A stretch of 64,000 nucleotides of DNA, taken from assembly GCF_003402975.1 (NCBI RefSeq), contig NZ_QURB01000008.1, forward strand, positions 141,830 to 205,829. The letters are read 5' to 3'. Shown piece by piece: positions 1 through 9,693 of this stretch. Positions within the stretch are counted from its first letter, which is position 1, and each line of letters begins with the position of its first letter. The notes beneath the pieces are model-generated. The model saw only the letters and a list, made by a program, of their open reading frames with translations, did no database searches and had not been told where the DNA came from. The position numbers and the translations under genes are program-made. Origin of the DNA: Brumimicrobium aurantiacum. Lineage in GTDB: Bacteria; Bacteroidota; Bacteroidia; Flavobacteriales_D; Crocinitomicaceae.

Positions 1-2828
1 TCTTTCAAACTTCCCATTCTATCATCAAGATGTAGCATTTTTGCGGGATTTAAAGTAATCATTTTCCAAGCATCTTCCTCGCTCATTCCACCGTATTTTA
101 TCGATTTTGCAGCTTCTTGATTCAAGCGGCGCCCCATTTCAGCGTCATCAGAATTAATGGCAACCAATACACCTTGTTCTTGCATAATGTTCGCATTAAA
201 AGGAATTGCATCTTTTACTTCGTATTTGTAAGCCCACCAATCTGAAAAAGTACTTCCTCCAGCACCATGTTTGGCCATCTTGTCTGCCACTTTGTATCCT
301 TCTAAAATATGGGTAAATGTATTAACAGTAAAGCCCATCGAATCTGCAACATTCATTAGCATATTGATTTCACTTTGGACGTAACTGTGGCAACTGATGA
401 AGCGTTCGCTATTTTTAACCTCCCAAATAGATTCTAATTCTAAATCTATAGCAGGTGCAGAAATGTTACCCTTCTCTTTTTGTCGTGGAGACAATTCATT
501 GTACTTCTTCCATTTTTTCTTGTAAGTTTCTGCACGTAAAAAAGCATCGTAGAAGACTTGTTCAACTCCCATTCTTGTTTGCGGAAAACGAATCGTTTGA
601 TAATCTCCCCAATTACTTTGTTTTACATTTTCTCCTAAAGCAAACTTGATGAATTTTGGCATATCTTTTACCAACATTTCCTGAGGAGAATATCCCCATT
701 TTAATTTAATGATCGCTGATTGTCCTCCAATTGGGTTGGCAGAACCATGCAGTAGGTGTGAAACTGTTACTCCACCAGCTAACTGTCTGTAGATGTTGAT
801 GTCATCATTACGCACAACATCGGCTATGCTCACCTCTGCAGAAACAGCTTGTCCACTTTCATTAACGCCTTTTGAAATTGCAATGTGCGAATGTTCGTCA
901 ATAATTCCAGAAGTGACATGCATTCCGCTACAATCAATTTCAATTGCACGTGAAGGAATGCTAAAGTTTCCTGTTCCTATAAAATCAATTTTTCCATCTT
1001 TTAAAATGATGGTTCCTTTCTCAATAATTCCTTCTTTTTCGTTCGTCCAGAGGGTTGCGTTTCTTAAAACATAAATCTCCTCCTCAGGAATAGTGTCGAA
1101 TCCATATGCCATGTTCGGGAACCAAATGTCACCCACTTCACTGGTGTCAACACTTATTGTGTTTTTTGAAATTTCATCCTTGTCATTCTCTAAGCTTGAT
1201 AATTGTATCCCTGACCATTTAACCCATTCTCCGTCTGGTAATTGACCTTGACCTAGAAAAGCATTGATTTTCTGACTATAATTACCGTGTAGCGTTACAA
1301 CGCCTTCATTGTAATTGTCTTTAACATCAAAATAGAAAACAGCATCTCTATAATCTACAGTAATATTTACCTTTGATTTTAGAGTGTCTATAGTGGATAA
1401 TTTTGTTTCAGGATCAACCGATTTGAAGAAACTCATGGCTGTACCAGTTGGCTTCTCAGCACTTCCTTTGATGTCAATGATGTAAGATGTTTCTGGAAGG
1501 CTAAATCTGTATTTCCCACGAATGTCAATATCAGCCACCTCTTTGGTATGGTGTTTTACTCCCATTGACCATGATTCTAGCAAGGTTGTGTTTTTCATTA
1601 CAAATGGATCGGCATCAAAAACGGAGAAACTAGCAATCTTTCCTTTTTCTAAAGTTCCTGCCTGTTCACTAATTCCGAAGATTTTTGCCGGGGTTGTAGT
1701 CAGGGCAGCAATGGCATCTTCTCTTGATAATCCACGTTCTAATGCATTATGAAAATGCTTCCAAAATGTTTTGGCGTCTTGATGTCCTTTTGAAGTTAGG
1801 GCTATATCTACTTTGTTGGACTGAAGAACATAAGGATTTGAAGGAGCTAATTCCCATTCTTTTAGGTCGCTTAGTGGAATTTGTTGAGAAATGTATGGGT
1901 CTCCTACATCATAAGCTTCTGGGAAGTCAATTGGTAAAACAAGTGGTTGCTCCCATTCTTTAAAGTCGTTAATTTGCTCAAATTCGTTTCCTGCTCCAAT
2001 AATAACGAAATCCAAATCAAATTCTTGTGCGATTTTATTGGCACGTAAAACCTCTAATTTATCTTCAACCACAAAGATTATTGGGTGATTTAATTGTTCA
2101 CTTAAAGCATTTAATGATAAATTTTCTTGAAGCTCTTTTTTATTTACTGCATAGTATTGCGCATCATAAATGGCTTGTCTTAATAAAGCAATTGCCCCCA
2201 TTTGAGAAGACGGATAGGTTTGTCTTGAAACTCCTTTTTGCAAAGAGAAAAAAGCTGCACCTTTTGTTTTGATGATGGCTTTTTCCTCTGGAACTTCTCC
2301 AAGAGCAACAATGGCTCCGTTTCCTCGTGCAATACCATCGTTAATATGTGTAACAGCAATATTGAAACCCATTTCCTGTAGTTTTTTTGATGCTTTTGGG
2401 TCCACTTTAAAGTGTCTTGCTGCATCTACCTCAGGGTGTATGGCTTCATTCCAATAAAACGCCCCGTCTTTACTGCTTTCAATTTGAGGTCGAGGACTCC
2501 ATTCTTTTCTTTTTACGTTTGGTAGACCGACATTTGTGTAACTTTCAATAAATGAAGGAACGATTGTTTTACCATCCATATCAACAATTACAGCCCCTTC
2601 AGGAAATCGAATTAATTTTCCAACGGCTGTGATTTTACCATCTTTAATCGCAATAGAAGCATTGTTGATTGTTTTTTCAGGACTCACAATAATTGTAGCG
2701 TTTCGTAGTACAAGCGCTGAAGGTTCCGATTCCTTAACACCATTGTTTGGAATTGGGGTTTGACTATGAACAAAAAGCTGAATCAACGAGAAAAGAGAGA
2801 TACAAATGAATATTCGCACAGTTTCCAT
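1..2828 (-). CDS. Secreted amidohydrolase, two tandem amidohydrolase-like halves (3' end outside window)
   Basis: Partial gene; 942 codons are visible and the frame is open at the left edge. Residues 1-23 form a signal peptide ending near VHSQ, so the product is exported. Residues about 40-430 form a first amidohydrolase-like half (composite beta domain, VPSFIES). Residues about 580-942 form a second half that keeps the metal-binding set: EHSH near residue 645, later His residues in CHSYVQ and THILEG, and the Asp in NSDDAE near 888. It ends in the typical TLNPAKMLHLDDR stretch. The family (imidazolonepropionase/dipeptidase-like) hydrolyses amide bonds with Zn; the substrate cannot be told. 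In Bacteroidota such two-domain proteins often sit next to a second amidohydrolase, which may lie to the left. The start is the ATG at 2828. Confidence 0.88.
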   Translation of the reverse strand, partial: METVRIFICISLFSLIQLFVHSQTPIPNNGVKESEPSALVLRNATIIVSPEKTINNASIAIKDGKITAVGKLIRFPEGAVIVDMDGKTIVPSFIESYTNVGLPNVKRKEWSPRPQIESSKDGAFYWNEAIHPEVDAARHFKVDPKASKKLQEMGFNIAVTHINDGIARGNGAIVALGEVPEEKAIIKTKGAAFFSLQKGVSRQTYPSSQMGAIALLRQAIYDAQYYAVNKKELQENLSLNALSEQLNHPIIFVVEDKLEVLRANKIAQEFDLDFVIIGAGNEFEQINDFKEWEQPLVLPIDFPEAYDVGDPYISQQIPLSDLKEWELAPSNPYVLQSNKVDIALTSKGHQDAKTFWKHFHNALERGLSREDAIAALTTTPAKIFGISEQAGTLEKGKIASFSVFDADPFVMKNTTLLESWSMGVKHHTKEVADIDIRGKYRFSLPETSYIIDIKGSAEKPTGTAMSFFKSVDPETKLSTIDTLKSKVNITVDYRDAVFYFDVKDNYNEGVVTLHGNYSQKINAFLGQGQLPDGEWVKWSGIQLSSLENDKDEISKNTISVDTSEVGDIWFPNMAYGFDTIPEEEIYVLRNATLWTNEKEGIIEKGTIILKDGKIDFIGTGNFSIPSRAIEIDCSGMHVTSGIIDEHSHIAISKGVNESGQAVSAEVSIADVVRNDDINIYRQLAGGVTVSHLLHGSANPIGGQSAIIKLKWGYSPQEMLVKDMPKFIKFALGENVKQSNWGDYQTIRFPQTRMGVEQVFYDAFLRAETYKKKWKKYNELSPRQKEKGNISAPAIDLELESIWEVKNSERFISCHSYVQSEINMLMNVADSMGFTVNTFTHILEGYKVADKMAKHGAGGSTFSDWWAYKYEVKDAIPFNANIMQEQGVLVAINSDDAEMGRRLNQEAAKSIKYGGMSEEDAWKMITLNPAKMLHLDDRMGSLK

Positions 2829-3101
2829 AATTTAATATAAAAGATGCGAAATTAATATTTTTTAGTGTTTAAGTTGTAATGAATTGGTTACATAACTTTA
2901 TTTAACGCATAAGTTGAATTTTAGGACTTGCTGAAGGGTATTATGAAGTGTCTTCATTATTTCGTTTTTAAGATTTAAAGTATTTGAAATATAGATAATT
3001 CATAGCTTATTTAGGAAAATCGCCTTAGCAATAGTTTTAGGCTTTATCTTTTGTAGATTTGAAGTAATCGACTATATTTAAGTCTATTAATTGAAAAGCA
3101 C

Positions 3102-3354
3102 ATGAGATCAGCACTACTTTATCTATTTAATTTCCTCATTAGGAGTTTCTCAAGAGCAATCGGGAATTATTGTTGGAATTACAAAAAGTGGTTTAGCCAA
3201 TCCTGTATCTATGTTGTCTGGATATTTTAAATATGCAGACGAATCTGCGTTAAGGGTAATGACAATGCAATATGCAAAAGTTGATGAAGGCGGTAAATCC
3301 TATTATTTCGTGAATGCAAGTAGGTCAGTAATAAGGGTTCGAATTCAACCTTGA
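3102..3354 (+). pseudogene. Small exported protein, frameshifted
   Basis: An ATG at 3102 starts a signal-peptide-like run (MRSALLYLF) that stops soon after in its own frame. From about 3127 the next frame reads on as LISSLGVSQEQSG, which completes a signal peptide, then a ~70-residue body ending VIRVRIQP at the TGA at 3352-3354. The two halves need a single frame change near 3118-3127. I do not recognise the family. Codon use in the second frame looks coding and there is no competing frame. It could be a real mutation or a sequencing error. Confidence 0.5.
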
Positions 3355-3418
3355 TTTCCATCCGAGAAGCCTTCGTCTTAATTTCTCCTTTTTATACGCT
3401 TTAATCGGTCTATTTTGG

Positions 3419-3426
3419 TATTTTTG
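3419..3426 (+). promoter_or_regulatory. Bacteroidota -7 element TATTTTTG upstream of 3442
   Basis: TATTTTTG matches the Bacteroidota -7 consensus TAnnTTTG and lies 16 bases before the ATG at 3442. It overlaps the alternative TTG start at 3415, which argues for the ATG. Confidence 0.45.
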
Positions 3427-3441
3427 AGAAAAAAAATAATT

Positions 3442-3879
3442 ATGAAAGGATTAGTTGCTGCTCACTCAGGTTTACGTTATATCGTATTGTTGTTTTTGGT
3501 GATTGCTATTGTGAATGCAATTGCGAATTTGAAATCAGATAAATACGAGAAAAAAGACAAAATGATCAATCTATTTTCGATGATCTTTTTACACATTCAA
3601 TTGCTACTTGGATTGGCGCTTTATGCCATCAGTGATAAAGTAAATTTTTCAAGTCAGACCATGAGTGAAACAACGTATAGATTTTTCACAGTTGAACATA
3701 TTTTATTAATGGTTGTAGCCATTATTTTTGTTACTTTAGGAAGAAAGAAAGCCGAAAAGCAAACGATTCCAGCATTAAAGCATAAAATGATTTTAAGATA
3801 TTATGGATTAGGTTTGATAATCATTTTTGTTGCTATTCCATGGCCTTTTATTTACAATGTAGGAGCTGGCTATTTCTAG
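3442..3879 (+). CDS. Conserved four-helix membrane protein
   Basis: A 145-residue integral membrane protein with four hydrophobic segments. It opens KGLVAAHSGLRY and has His residues at or near helix ends (AHSG, LHIQLL, VEHIL, LKHK) and a PWPF motif near the C terminus. It resembles a Bacteroidota family sometimes labelled cytochrome-b-like because of these spaced His residues; haem binding is not shown. The ATG at 3442 is preferred over an in-frame TTG at 3415 because a promoter-like TATTTTTG overlaps the upstream start. hflX follows 58 bases downstream on the same strand. Confidence 0.75.
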   Translation: MKGLVAAHSGLRYIVLLFLVIAIVNAIANLKSDKYEKKDKMINLFSMIFLHIQLLLGLALYAISDKVNFSSQTMSETTYRFFTVEHILLMVVAIIFVTLGRKKAEKQTIPALKHKMILRYYGLGLIIIFVAIPWPFIYNVGAGYF

Positions 3880-3937
3880 ACGCCTTAAGGGAAGTATAAT
3901 TTCAAATATTAAAATAATTAATTCGTAGAATAACTGA

Positions 3938-5137
3938 ATGGAAGTAGGGAAGTTAAAAGAGGATTTAAAAGGAGAAAGAGCCGTATTGGTTGGTGCAATC
4001 GTACAAAATCAATCGGAAGAAGAAGCAATCGACCACATTGAAGAACTTGAGTTTTTAGCAAAAACAGCGGGTGCAATAACAGAGAAAAAGTTTTTGCAGA
4101 AATTGCAAAATATAAATCCTAAAACTTTCTTGGGAAGTGGTAAAATTGAAGAAGTTAAGAAATATGTCCTTCAGAATAAGATTGACATGGTCATTTTTGA
4201 CGAGGAACTATCTCCAGCCCAACTCCGAAACATCGAACGAATTTTTGAAATTAAAGTCCTCGACCGAAGTAATTTAATCTTAGATATTTTCGCTTCCAGA
4301 GCACAAACTTCTCACGCAAGAACGCAAGTTGAATTGGCACAATATCAATACTTGTTGCCACGATTAACAAACATGTGGACTCACCTTGATAAACAAAAAG
4401 GAGGGATCGGTATGCGTGGTCCAGGAGAGCGACAAATTGAAACTGACCGTCGAATTATTAAAGACAGAATTTCACTTTTAAAGAAAAAATTAAAGGAAAT
4501 TGATAAACAAAAAGCTGTTCAACGCGGTAATCGTGGTCAATTGGTGCGTGCTGCGTTAGTTGGTTATACAAATGTAGGGAAAAGTACCATCATGAATACC
4601 TTGAGTAAATCAGAGGTGTTTGCAGAGAATAAACTTTTTGCAACGTTAGATACTACTGTTCGAAAGGTGGTTATTGAGAATTTACCTTTTTTATTGACAG
4701 ATACGGTTGGTTTTATTCGGAAATTACCACATCAATTGGTAGAGTCGTTTAAATCTACTTTGGATGAAGTTCGAGAAGCCGATTTATTGATTCACGTAGT
4801 GGATGTATCTCATCCAAACTTCGAAGATCACCACCGTGTGGTAAATGAAACCTTGGCTGAAATTGACAAGAAAGACAAGCCAACAATCGTTGTTTTCAAT
4901 AAAATTGATGCGTATAAATACGTCCCTCAAGAGGAAGATGACTTGTCACCAAAAACACAAGAGAACTATTCTCTTGAAGAGTTGAAAAGTCAATGGATTT
5001 CAAAAATTGACAACAACAAGTGTGTGTTTATTTCCGCTGAAAACAAAACGAATTTTGACGAATTGAAACACGTGATTTACGAAGAAGTAAAAACAATTTT
5101 CCAAGTAAGATATCCTTATAATAACTTTTTGTATTGA
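3938..5137 (+). CDS. hflX: GTPase HflX
   Basis: A 399-residue ribosome-associated GTPase. Residues 1-180 are the HflX N-terminal domain, including the glycine-rich GGIGMRGPGERQ stretch (155-166), followed by a basic helix. The G domain has G1 GYTNVGKST (209-217), G3 DTVG (255-258) and G4 NKID (321-324). HflX binds the 50S subunit and splits stalled or stressed ribosomes. The length is typical for the family. It starts at the ATG at 3938 and ends convergent with the minus-strand gene at 5441. Confidence 0.96.
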   Translation: MEVGKLKEDLKGERAVLVGAIVQNQSEEEAIDHIEELEFLAKTAGAITEKKFLQKLQNINPKTFLGSGKIEEVKKYVLQNKIDMVIFDEELSPAQLRNIERIFEIKVLDRSNLILDIFASRAQTSHARTQVELAQYQYLLPRLTNMWTHLDKQKGGIGMRGPGERQIETDRRIIKDRISLLKKKLKEIDKQKAVQRGNRGQLVRAALVGYTNVGKSTIMNTLSKSEVFAENKLFATLDTTVRKVVIENLPFLLTDTVGFIRKLPHQLVESFKSTLDEVREADLLIHVVDVSHPNFEDHHRVVNETLAEIDKKDKPTIVVFNKIDAYKYVPQEEDDLSPKTQENYSLEELKSQWISKIDNNKCVFISAENKTNFDELKHVIYEEVKTIFQVRYPYNNFLY

Positions 5138-5440
5138 TTTTTAAATCAGTATAAAAATTTGTTGATTATTGTTTTGCTATTAATTTATCAATTCAGCATT
5201 CTCCATTGGGGTTAGTGTTTCCTCTTACCTCAGGAGAATTTCCGAATATTTATTTTACTTATTTCTTTAATTTTATCCAATCACCAAAGATAAAACCTCC
5301 GCGCACCTCTCTACATCGGAAAGTTCAACACAAGAGTGAAAAAACTCTATATCCCGACTTTTGTAGGTGATTCCGTGTGAAAAAAAAACTTGAGCGAAGC
5401 GAACCCAACCTAAATTCGTAATTGAATAATCCGTAATTAT
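5138..5440. other. Noncoding gap between convergent genes
   Basis: 303 bases between the 3' ends of hflX and the 5441 gene. I see no convincing ORF, RNA gene or strong terminator hairpin. Confidence 0.5.
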
Positions 5441-5998
5441 TTAAACGATAACGAATTGATGGTCCTTCAATAAGGCTCTCAAAGCTGGATCTGGTCCCAG
5501 AAACTGTTCTCCAAATCGGTCCATTTCTTCCTTCGTTTCTAGAGATAGATTCTCTTGGATTTCCTCGATATAACTTTGTCCAATCACAAAAGGAGTCATC
5601 GATGGAATGATTTTTCCATTTTGAAATTGACCTACGATATGGTATTCGTCATTGATTTTAATTTCTTCGTCAGAAAATAAACAAGCGGATTTCCAATCGG
5701 CTCTCCAATCTTCTTCCCATCTTTTTTGACGTTTCTCGATAAAAGAGGCGTTACCCATCATTTTCATCATGTATGCTCTTGACTCTTTGCTCATTTTTTT
5801 TCCTTGTTTTTCAGCACAAGGAATACAAATGGCTACTTCAAACAAGGTTACATCTTCACCTTCGTCAACACGTTTGTATGCTTTTTCAATGGTGTAAGGT
5901 GTTTGACTTTCTGATAAATCGCGGTCGCAAACTTTACACCTAATAAACGGTTTGTCGTCGGTATCGGAATTAAAATCGTTGGGGATTTCTAAACTCAT
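5441..5998 (-). CDS. Conserved hypothetical protein with Cys4 zinc-binding-like knuckle
   Basis: A 185-residue soluble protein. Near the N terminus it has CKVCDRDL (CxxC, about residues 21-24) and about 35 residues later CIPC (CxxC), a spacing that fits a zinc-ribbon. The rest is acidic and predicted helical with no recognised catalytic motif. It lies 27 bases after the mannose-1-phosphate guanylyltransferase gene on the same strand, so it is probably cotranscribed as the last gene of the 7722-5441 operon. Function unknown. Confidence 0.7.
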   Translation of the reverse strand: MSLEIPNDFNSDTDDKPFIRCKVCDRDLSESQTPYTIEKAYKRVDEGEDVTLFEVAICIPCAEKQGKKMSKESRAYMMKMMGNASFIEKRQKRWEEDWRADWKSACLFSDEEIKINDEYHIVGQFQNGKIIPSMTPFVIGQSYIEEIQENLSLETKEEMDRFGEQFLGPDPALRALLKDHQFVIV

Positions 5999-6025
5999 AA
6001 TTTAATGGTCAAAAATTGTGTTATA

Positions 6026-7096
6026 CTATGATTCTTGAATTGCTTTCAAGTACGTTTTTAAACTTTGTTCATCTTTTTTGTCTAAAATAAGTAAACGATT
6101 CTCCGATTCCACCACAATATGATTATCTAAACCTTGAATGATGGCTAATTTGTCGTCAGGTAGATTAATTAAGCAGTTTGAAGACTTGAAAATATGCGTA
6201 TTCTCTCCTTTAATACTGTTTCCGTTTACATCTTTGTCAAGGTGGTCGAATAAACTTCCCCAAGTTCCAAGGTCACTCCAGTCAAAATCGGCTAAAATAA
6301 CATCAACATTTTTTGCGTTTTCCATAACCGCAAAATCGATAGAAATATCTTCACATTTTCTAAAGGCTTCGTTGACAAATTCAAATTCTCCAGGTGTGTT
6401 GTAAATCTCTAATTCACCACAGAATAACTCATGTAAATCTGGTTTGAACTTTTGAATGGCATTTAGAATCGTAGCTGCTTTCCAAACAAAAATTCCTGAA
6501 TTCCAGTAGTAATCTCCACTTTTTAGGAATATTTCAGCCATCTCTCTGTTCGGCTTTTCCGTAAACTGACGCACTTTTGAGATTTGACCTGCGATAATAT
6601 CGCCTTCCATGTGGAATTGAATGTATCCATATCCTGTGTCAGGACGAGTTGGTTTTATTCCAAGTGTTAAAATTCTATTTTCTCTATCTGAACGTTCTAA
6701 GGCAGTACTAATGATGCGTTCAAATTTTTCTTCTTTTAATATTAAATGATCAGAAGGAGCAACAATTAAGTTGGCATCTTTATTTTGAGAGTATATTTTG
6801 GCTGCAGCAAATGTGATACATGGAGCGGTGTTTTTACGTTCTGGCTCAGTTAAAATTTGATTTGACTTCAATTTAGGTAACTGTGTTTTTACCAATTCAA
6901 CATAACTTTCATTCGTTACGATGTAAATGTTTTCGTCAGGAACAATTTTAGTAAGTCGCTCATAAGTTAATTGGATTAGCGTTTTCCCAATTCCTAAAAC
7001 ATCTAAAAATTGTTTAGGGCATTCGTTTACAGACATTGGCCAAAATCGACTACCAACACCACCAGCCATAATTACAGCGTAATTATTTTCTTTCAT
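6026..7096 (-). CDS. manC: Mannose-1-phosphate guanylyltransferase
   Basis: A 356-residue nucleotidyltransferase making GDP-mannose from mannose-1-P and GTP, for polysaccharide or LPS sugars. The N-terminal signature GGVGSRFWP (residues 12-20) is the nucleotide-binding loop; APSDHL, FTEKPN and WNSGIFVW motifs follow as in ManC/RfbM. The length fits a short, single-domain ManC without the fused isomerase domain seen in E. coli-type enzymes. Its ATG overlaps the upstream sprT-like stop (ATGA, 7093-7096), which indicates translational coupling. Confidence 0.93.
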   Translation of the reverse strand: MKENNYAVIMAGGVGSRFWPMSVNECPKQFLDVLGIGKTLIQLTYERLTKIVPDENIYIVTNESYVELVKTQLPKLKSNQILTEPERKNTAPCITFAAAKIYSQNKDANLIVAPSDHLILKEEKFERIISTALERSDRENRILTLGIKPTRPDTGYGYIQFHMEGDIIAGQISKVRQFTEKPNREMAEIFLKSGDYYWNSGIFVWKAATILNAIQKFKPDLHELFCGELEIYNTPGEFEFVNEAFRKCEDISIDFAVMENAKNVDVILADFDWSDLGTWGSLFDHLDKDVNGNSIKGENTHIFKSSNCLINLPDDKLAIIQGLDNHIVVESENRLLILDKKDEQSLKTYLKAIQES

Positions 7097-7722
7097 TTCT
7101 CCTCATTTAATGGCTTAACTTCCGCCAATCGATTGACGAGATATTTTTTGCCAGTTTTTACTTCCGTGCAAAGATACTTTCTTCTGCGCAATATTCCACG
7201 TTGAAACACCATTTTACCTAATTTAAAGTATGAATTGTTTTCTAATTCTTCAACCAAAGCGGTGCCTTCTTTCTTCTCGTTGAACGCCATCAAAGCTCTT
7301 GTTAAGTGAATGTCTGTACAACTTGATGCTTTTAAATTATTCAAACTTTTCAATAAGGCTTGTTCAATCGACTCCGGCAATTCTTTTTTTTCTAAAACGG
7401 GAATCAATAGTCGTTTAAATTCACTTTTCCATTCTTTACCATGAGGAGAAACATAACCGCCATATTTGATATAAGTCGTCATGTGTGCAAATTCATGGAT
7501 AGTTGTAATTAGAAATGCGTATGGATTTAGATCACTATTGACGGAAATTCTGTGAGGTTTTCCGTTGAATGGAGGTCGATAATCACCTGCCTTCGTTTTG
7601 CGTGGTTTACTAATTCTAAAGTTCAATTTTTGAGAAAACATCAAGTCTACCACATACGGGACGTAACATGTTGGAATGTAACTTTCCAATGCTTTTGATA
7701 TATTTTCTCTCTTTGTTTTCAC
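7093..7722 (-). CDS. SprT-like zinc metalloprotease domain protein
   Basis: A 209-residue protein with the metalloprotease motif HEFAH at residues 76-80 (HExxH) and a SprT-like surrounding fold. The C-terminal third is basic with RRRKYLC. SprT/Spartan-like domains can act on DNA-protein crosslinks; the role in Bacteroidota is not established. The start codon is GTG at 7722 with no good nearby ATG. It is the first gene of the minus-strand operon, overlapping manC by 4 bases. Confidence 0.88.
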   Translation of the reverse strand: MKTKRENISKALESYIPTCYVPYVVDLMFSQKLNFRISKPRKTKAGDYRPPFNGKPHRISVNSDLNPYAFLITTIHEFAHMTTYIKYGGYVSPHGKEWKSEFKRLLIPVLEKKELPESIEQALLKSLNNLKASSCTDIHLTRALMAFNEKKEGTALVEELENNSYFKLGKMVFQRGILRRRKYLCTEVKTGKKYLVNRLAEVKPLNEEK

Positions 7723-7802
7723 GTCGTAAAAGTAACGATAAGAATAAATTTTATCGAATAATTGGGCTTGTTTAAGAATAAGCTATTAATTTAGCAATAG
7801 TA

Positions 7803-8543
7803 ATGAGTTACATAACAAGCATAGGAAAATACGTTGGTATGATTAAAGAGGTGTTCTCTAAACCAGAACGCTTTAAAGTCTATTATACCAGAACGATAAC
7901 AGAAATCGAAACTATTGGGATAAAATCAGCAGGGATTGTTGCCATTTTATCTGTTTTTATGGGGGCGGTTATTGCCTTGCAAACAGCATCCAATATGGAT
8001 AGTCCTTTGTTGCCCAAGTACACGATTGGTTATATCACACGATCGAGTACCATTTTAGAGTTTTCACCCACAATTATCTCCTTGATTTTAGCAGGGAAAG
8101 TAGGGTCGAATATCGCCTCTGAGATTGGAACAATGAAGGTGACAGAACAAATTGACGCCCTAGAAATAATGGGTGTAAATTCACTTTCATTTTTGGTACT
8201 ACCTAAAATTATTGCAGCAGTATTCTTCTTTCCATTTTTGATTATTTGTTCAATGGGATTGAGTATTCTAGGAGGTTATTATTCAGTTACAGCTTCCGGA
8301 TTAGCTTCTCATGAAGAATTTACTTACGGTGTGAGGGCCTTCTTTAAAATGGGAGACATTATTTATGCCTTGGTGAAAACCTGTGTTTTTGCATTCATTA
8401 TTGTTTCTGTTTCTTCTTACTACGGATATTATACCAAAGGAGGAGCGCTTGATGTAGGAACATCTTCTACCCAAGCAGTGGTATGGAGTAGTATTACTAT
8501 ATTATTGGCAAACTTTATTCTTACTCAATTAATACTCATGTAA
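7803..8543 (+). CDS. ABC transporter permease, MlaE family
   Basis: A 246-residue inner-membrane permease with 5-6 hydrophobic segments. It contains the MlaE-type stretches SLILAGKVGSNIASEIGTM and TEQIDALEIMGVN (about residues 96-125). Family members move phospholipids or other lipids between inner and outer membrane. Its stop overlaps the ATG of the ATPase gene (TAATG at 8541-8545), so the two are coupled. No MCE/MlaD substrate-binding gene follows here, so it must be encoded elsewhere. Confidence 0.93.
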   Translation: MSYITSIGKYVGMIKEVFSKPERFKVYYTRTITEIETIGIKSAGIVAILSVFMGAVIALQTASNMDSPLLPKYTIGYITRSSTILEFSPTIISLILAGKVGSNIASEIGTMKVTEQIDALEIMGVNSLSFLVLPKIIAAVFFFPFLIICSMGLSILGGYYSVTASGLASHEEFTYGVRAFFKMGDIIYALVKTCVFAFIIVSVSSYYGYYTKGGALDVGTSSTQAVVWSSITILLANFILTQLILM

Positions 8544-9298
8544 TGATTGAAGTGAAAAACATAAATAAATCCTTTGGAGAAAATCATGTTTTACATGACT
8601 TCTCAGCTCGTTTTGAAGCGGGAAAGGTGAATTTGATTATAGGTCAATCAGGTCAAGGAAAATCTGTACTAACAAAATGTATTGTTGGATTGATGGAAGT
8701 CGATTCAGGAAGTGTTTTGTACAACGACAGGGACTTTTCTAAAATGAAAAGAAAAGAGAGAAAAAACATCCGTAAAGAAATCGGTATGTTGTTTCAGGGT
8801 TCTGCTTTGTTTGATTCGATGACCGTTGAGGAAAACATCATGTTTCCATTGAAAATGTTTACTGATATGTCCAAAAAAGAAATGCTCGAAAGGGCGAATA
8901 CTTGTTTGGAAAGAGTAAACTTATCTGGCCGAAATAAATTATTGCCTGCTGAATTAAGTGGAGGAATGATGAAAAGGGTCGCCATCGCAAGAGCAATATC
9001 AATGAAGCCAAAATATTTGTTTTGTGATGAGCCAAATTCAGGCTTGGATCCAAGTACATCTTTGTTGATTGATAACTTGATTCAAGAAATTACTTATGAG
9101 TATAATATGACTACAGTGGTCATTACACACGATATGAATAGTGTGATTGAAATCGGAGATCATATTGTTTTTATCCATACTGGAAGAAACTGGTGGCAAG
9201 GAACGAAAGAAGAAATCATTAAAACAGAGAATGAAGAGATCATTGATTTCGTTTATGCCTCTAAATTTATGAAATCCCTTAAAGGGAAATTAGGTTAA
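8543..9298 (+). CDS. ABC transporter ATP-binding protein, MlaF type
   Basis: A 251-residue ATPase partner of the preceding permease. Walker A is GQSGQGKS (34-41), the signature is LSGGMMKR, Walker B is YLFCDEP, and the switch His is in VITHD. The LSGGM variant is usual for MlaF/Ttg2A-type ATPases. Together with the 7803 gene it forms the energised core of a lipid-trafficking importer. arsC follows 26 bases later on the same strand and may be cotranscribed. Confidence 0.94.
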   Translation: MIEVKNINKSFGENHVLHDFSARFEAGKVNLIIGQSGQGKSVLTKCIVGLMEVDSGSVLYNDRDFSKMKRKERKNIRKEIGMLFQGSALFDSMTVEENIMFPLKMFTDMSKKEMLERANTCLERVNLSGRNKLLPAELSGGMMKRVAIARAISMKPKYLFCDEPNSGLDPSTSLLIDNLIQEITYEYNMTTVVITHDMNSVIEIGDHIVFIHTGRNWWQGTKEEIIKTENEEIIDFVYASKFMKSLKGKLG

Positions 9299-9324
9299 CC
9301 CCATTCTATTTTAAAATAATTCGT

Positions 9325-9663
9325 ATGAAAATTTACCATAATCCACGTTGTTCAAAAAGTAGAAATGCACTTCAAATCTTAGAAGAAAAAGGTGCAGATG
9401 TAGAGGTTGTAAAATACCTTGATGATACTCCAAGTAAAACTGAATTGAAAGCGTTACTAGGGAAGCTTGGAATGAAAGCGGAAGAGATTGTTAGAAAAGG
9501 AGAAAAAGATTATAAGGAAAACTTTAAAGGAAAGTCTCTTTCTGATGATGAATGGATTGATGCTTTTATTCAATACCCTAAATTAATCGAAAGGCCAATA
9601 TTTGTCAATGGCGATAAAGCTGTTGTAGGGAGACCACCAGAAAATGTATTGGAGTTACTCTAA
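9325..9663 (+). CDS. arsC: Arsenate reductase, ArsC/Spx family
   Basis: A 112-residue thioredoxin-fold protein. The N terminus YHNPRCSKSR puts the catalytic Cys at residue 9. The arsenate-binding Arg residues are in VRKGEKDY, LIERP and VGRPPE, matching the glutaredoxin-coupled ArsC of E. coli. It likely reduces arsenate to arsenite. No arsB/acr3 or arsR gene adjoins it, so a general redox role is possible. It is convergent with ftsE. Confidence 0.9.
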   Translation: MKIYHNPRCSKSRNALQILEEKGADVEVVKYLDDTPSKTELKALLGKLGMKAEEIVRKGEKDYKENFKGKSLSDDEWIDAFIQYPKLIERPIFVNGDKAVVGRPPENVLELL

Positions 9664-9693
9664 TCTCTATTTGTTTCTGAAGCTTTTTATTTT

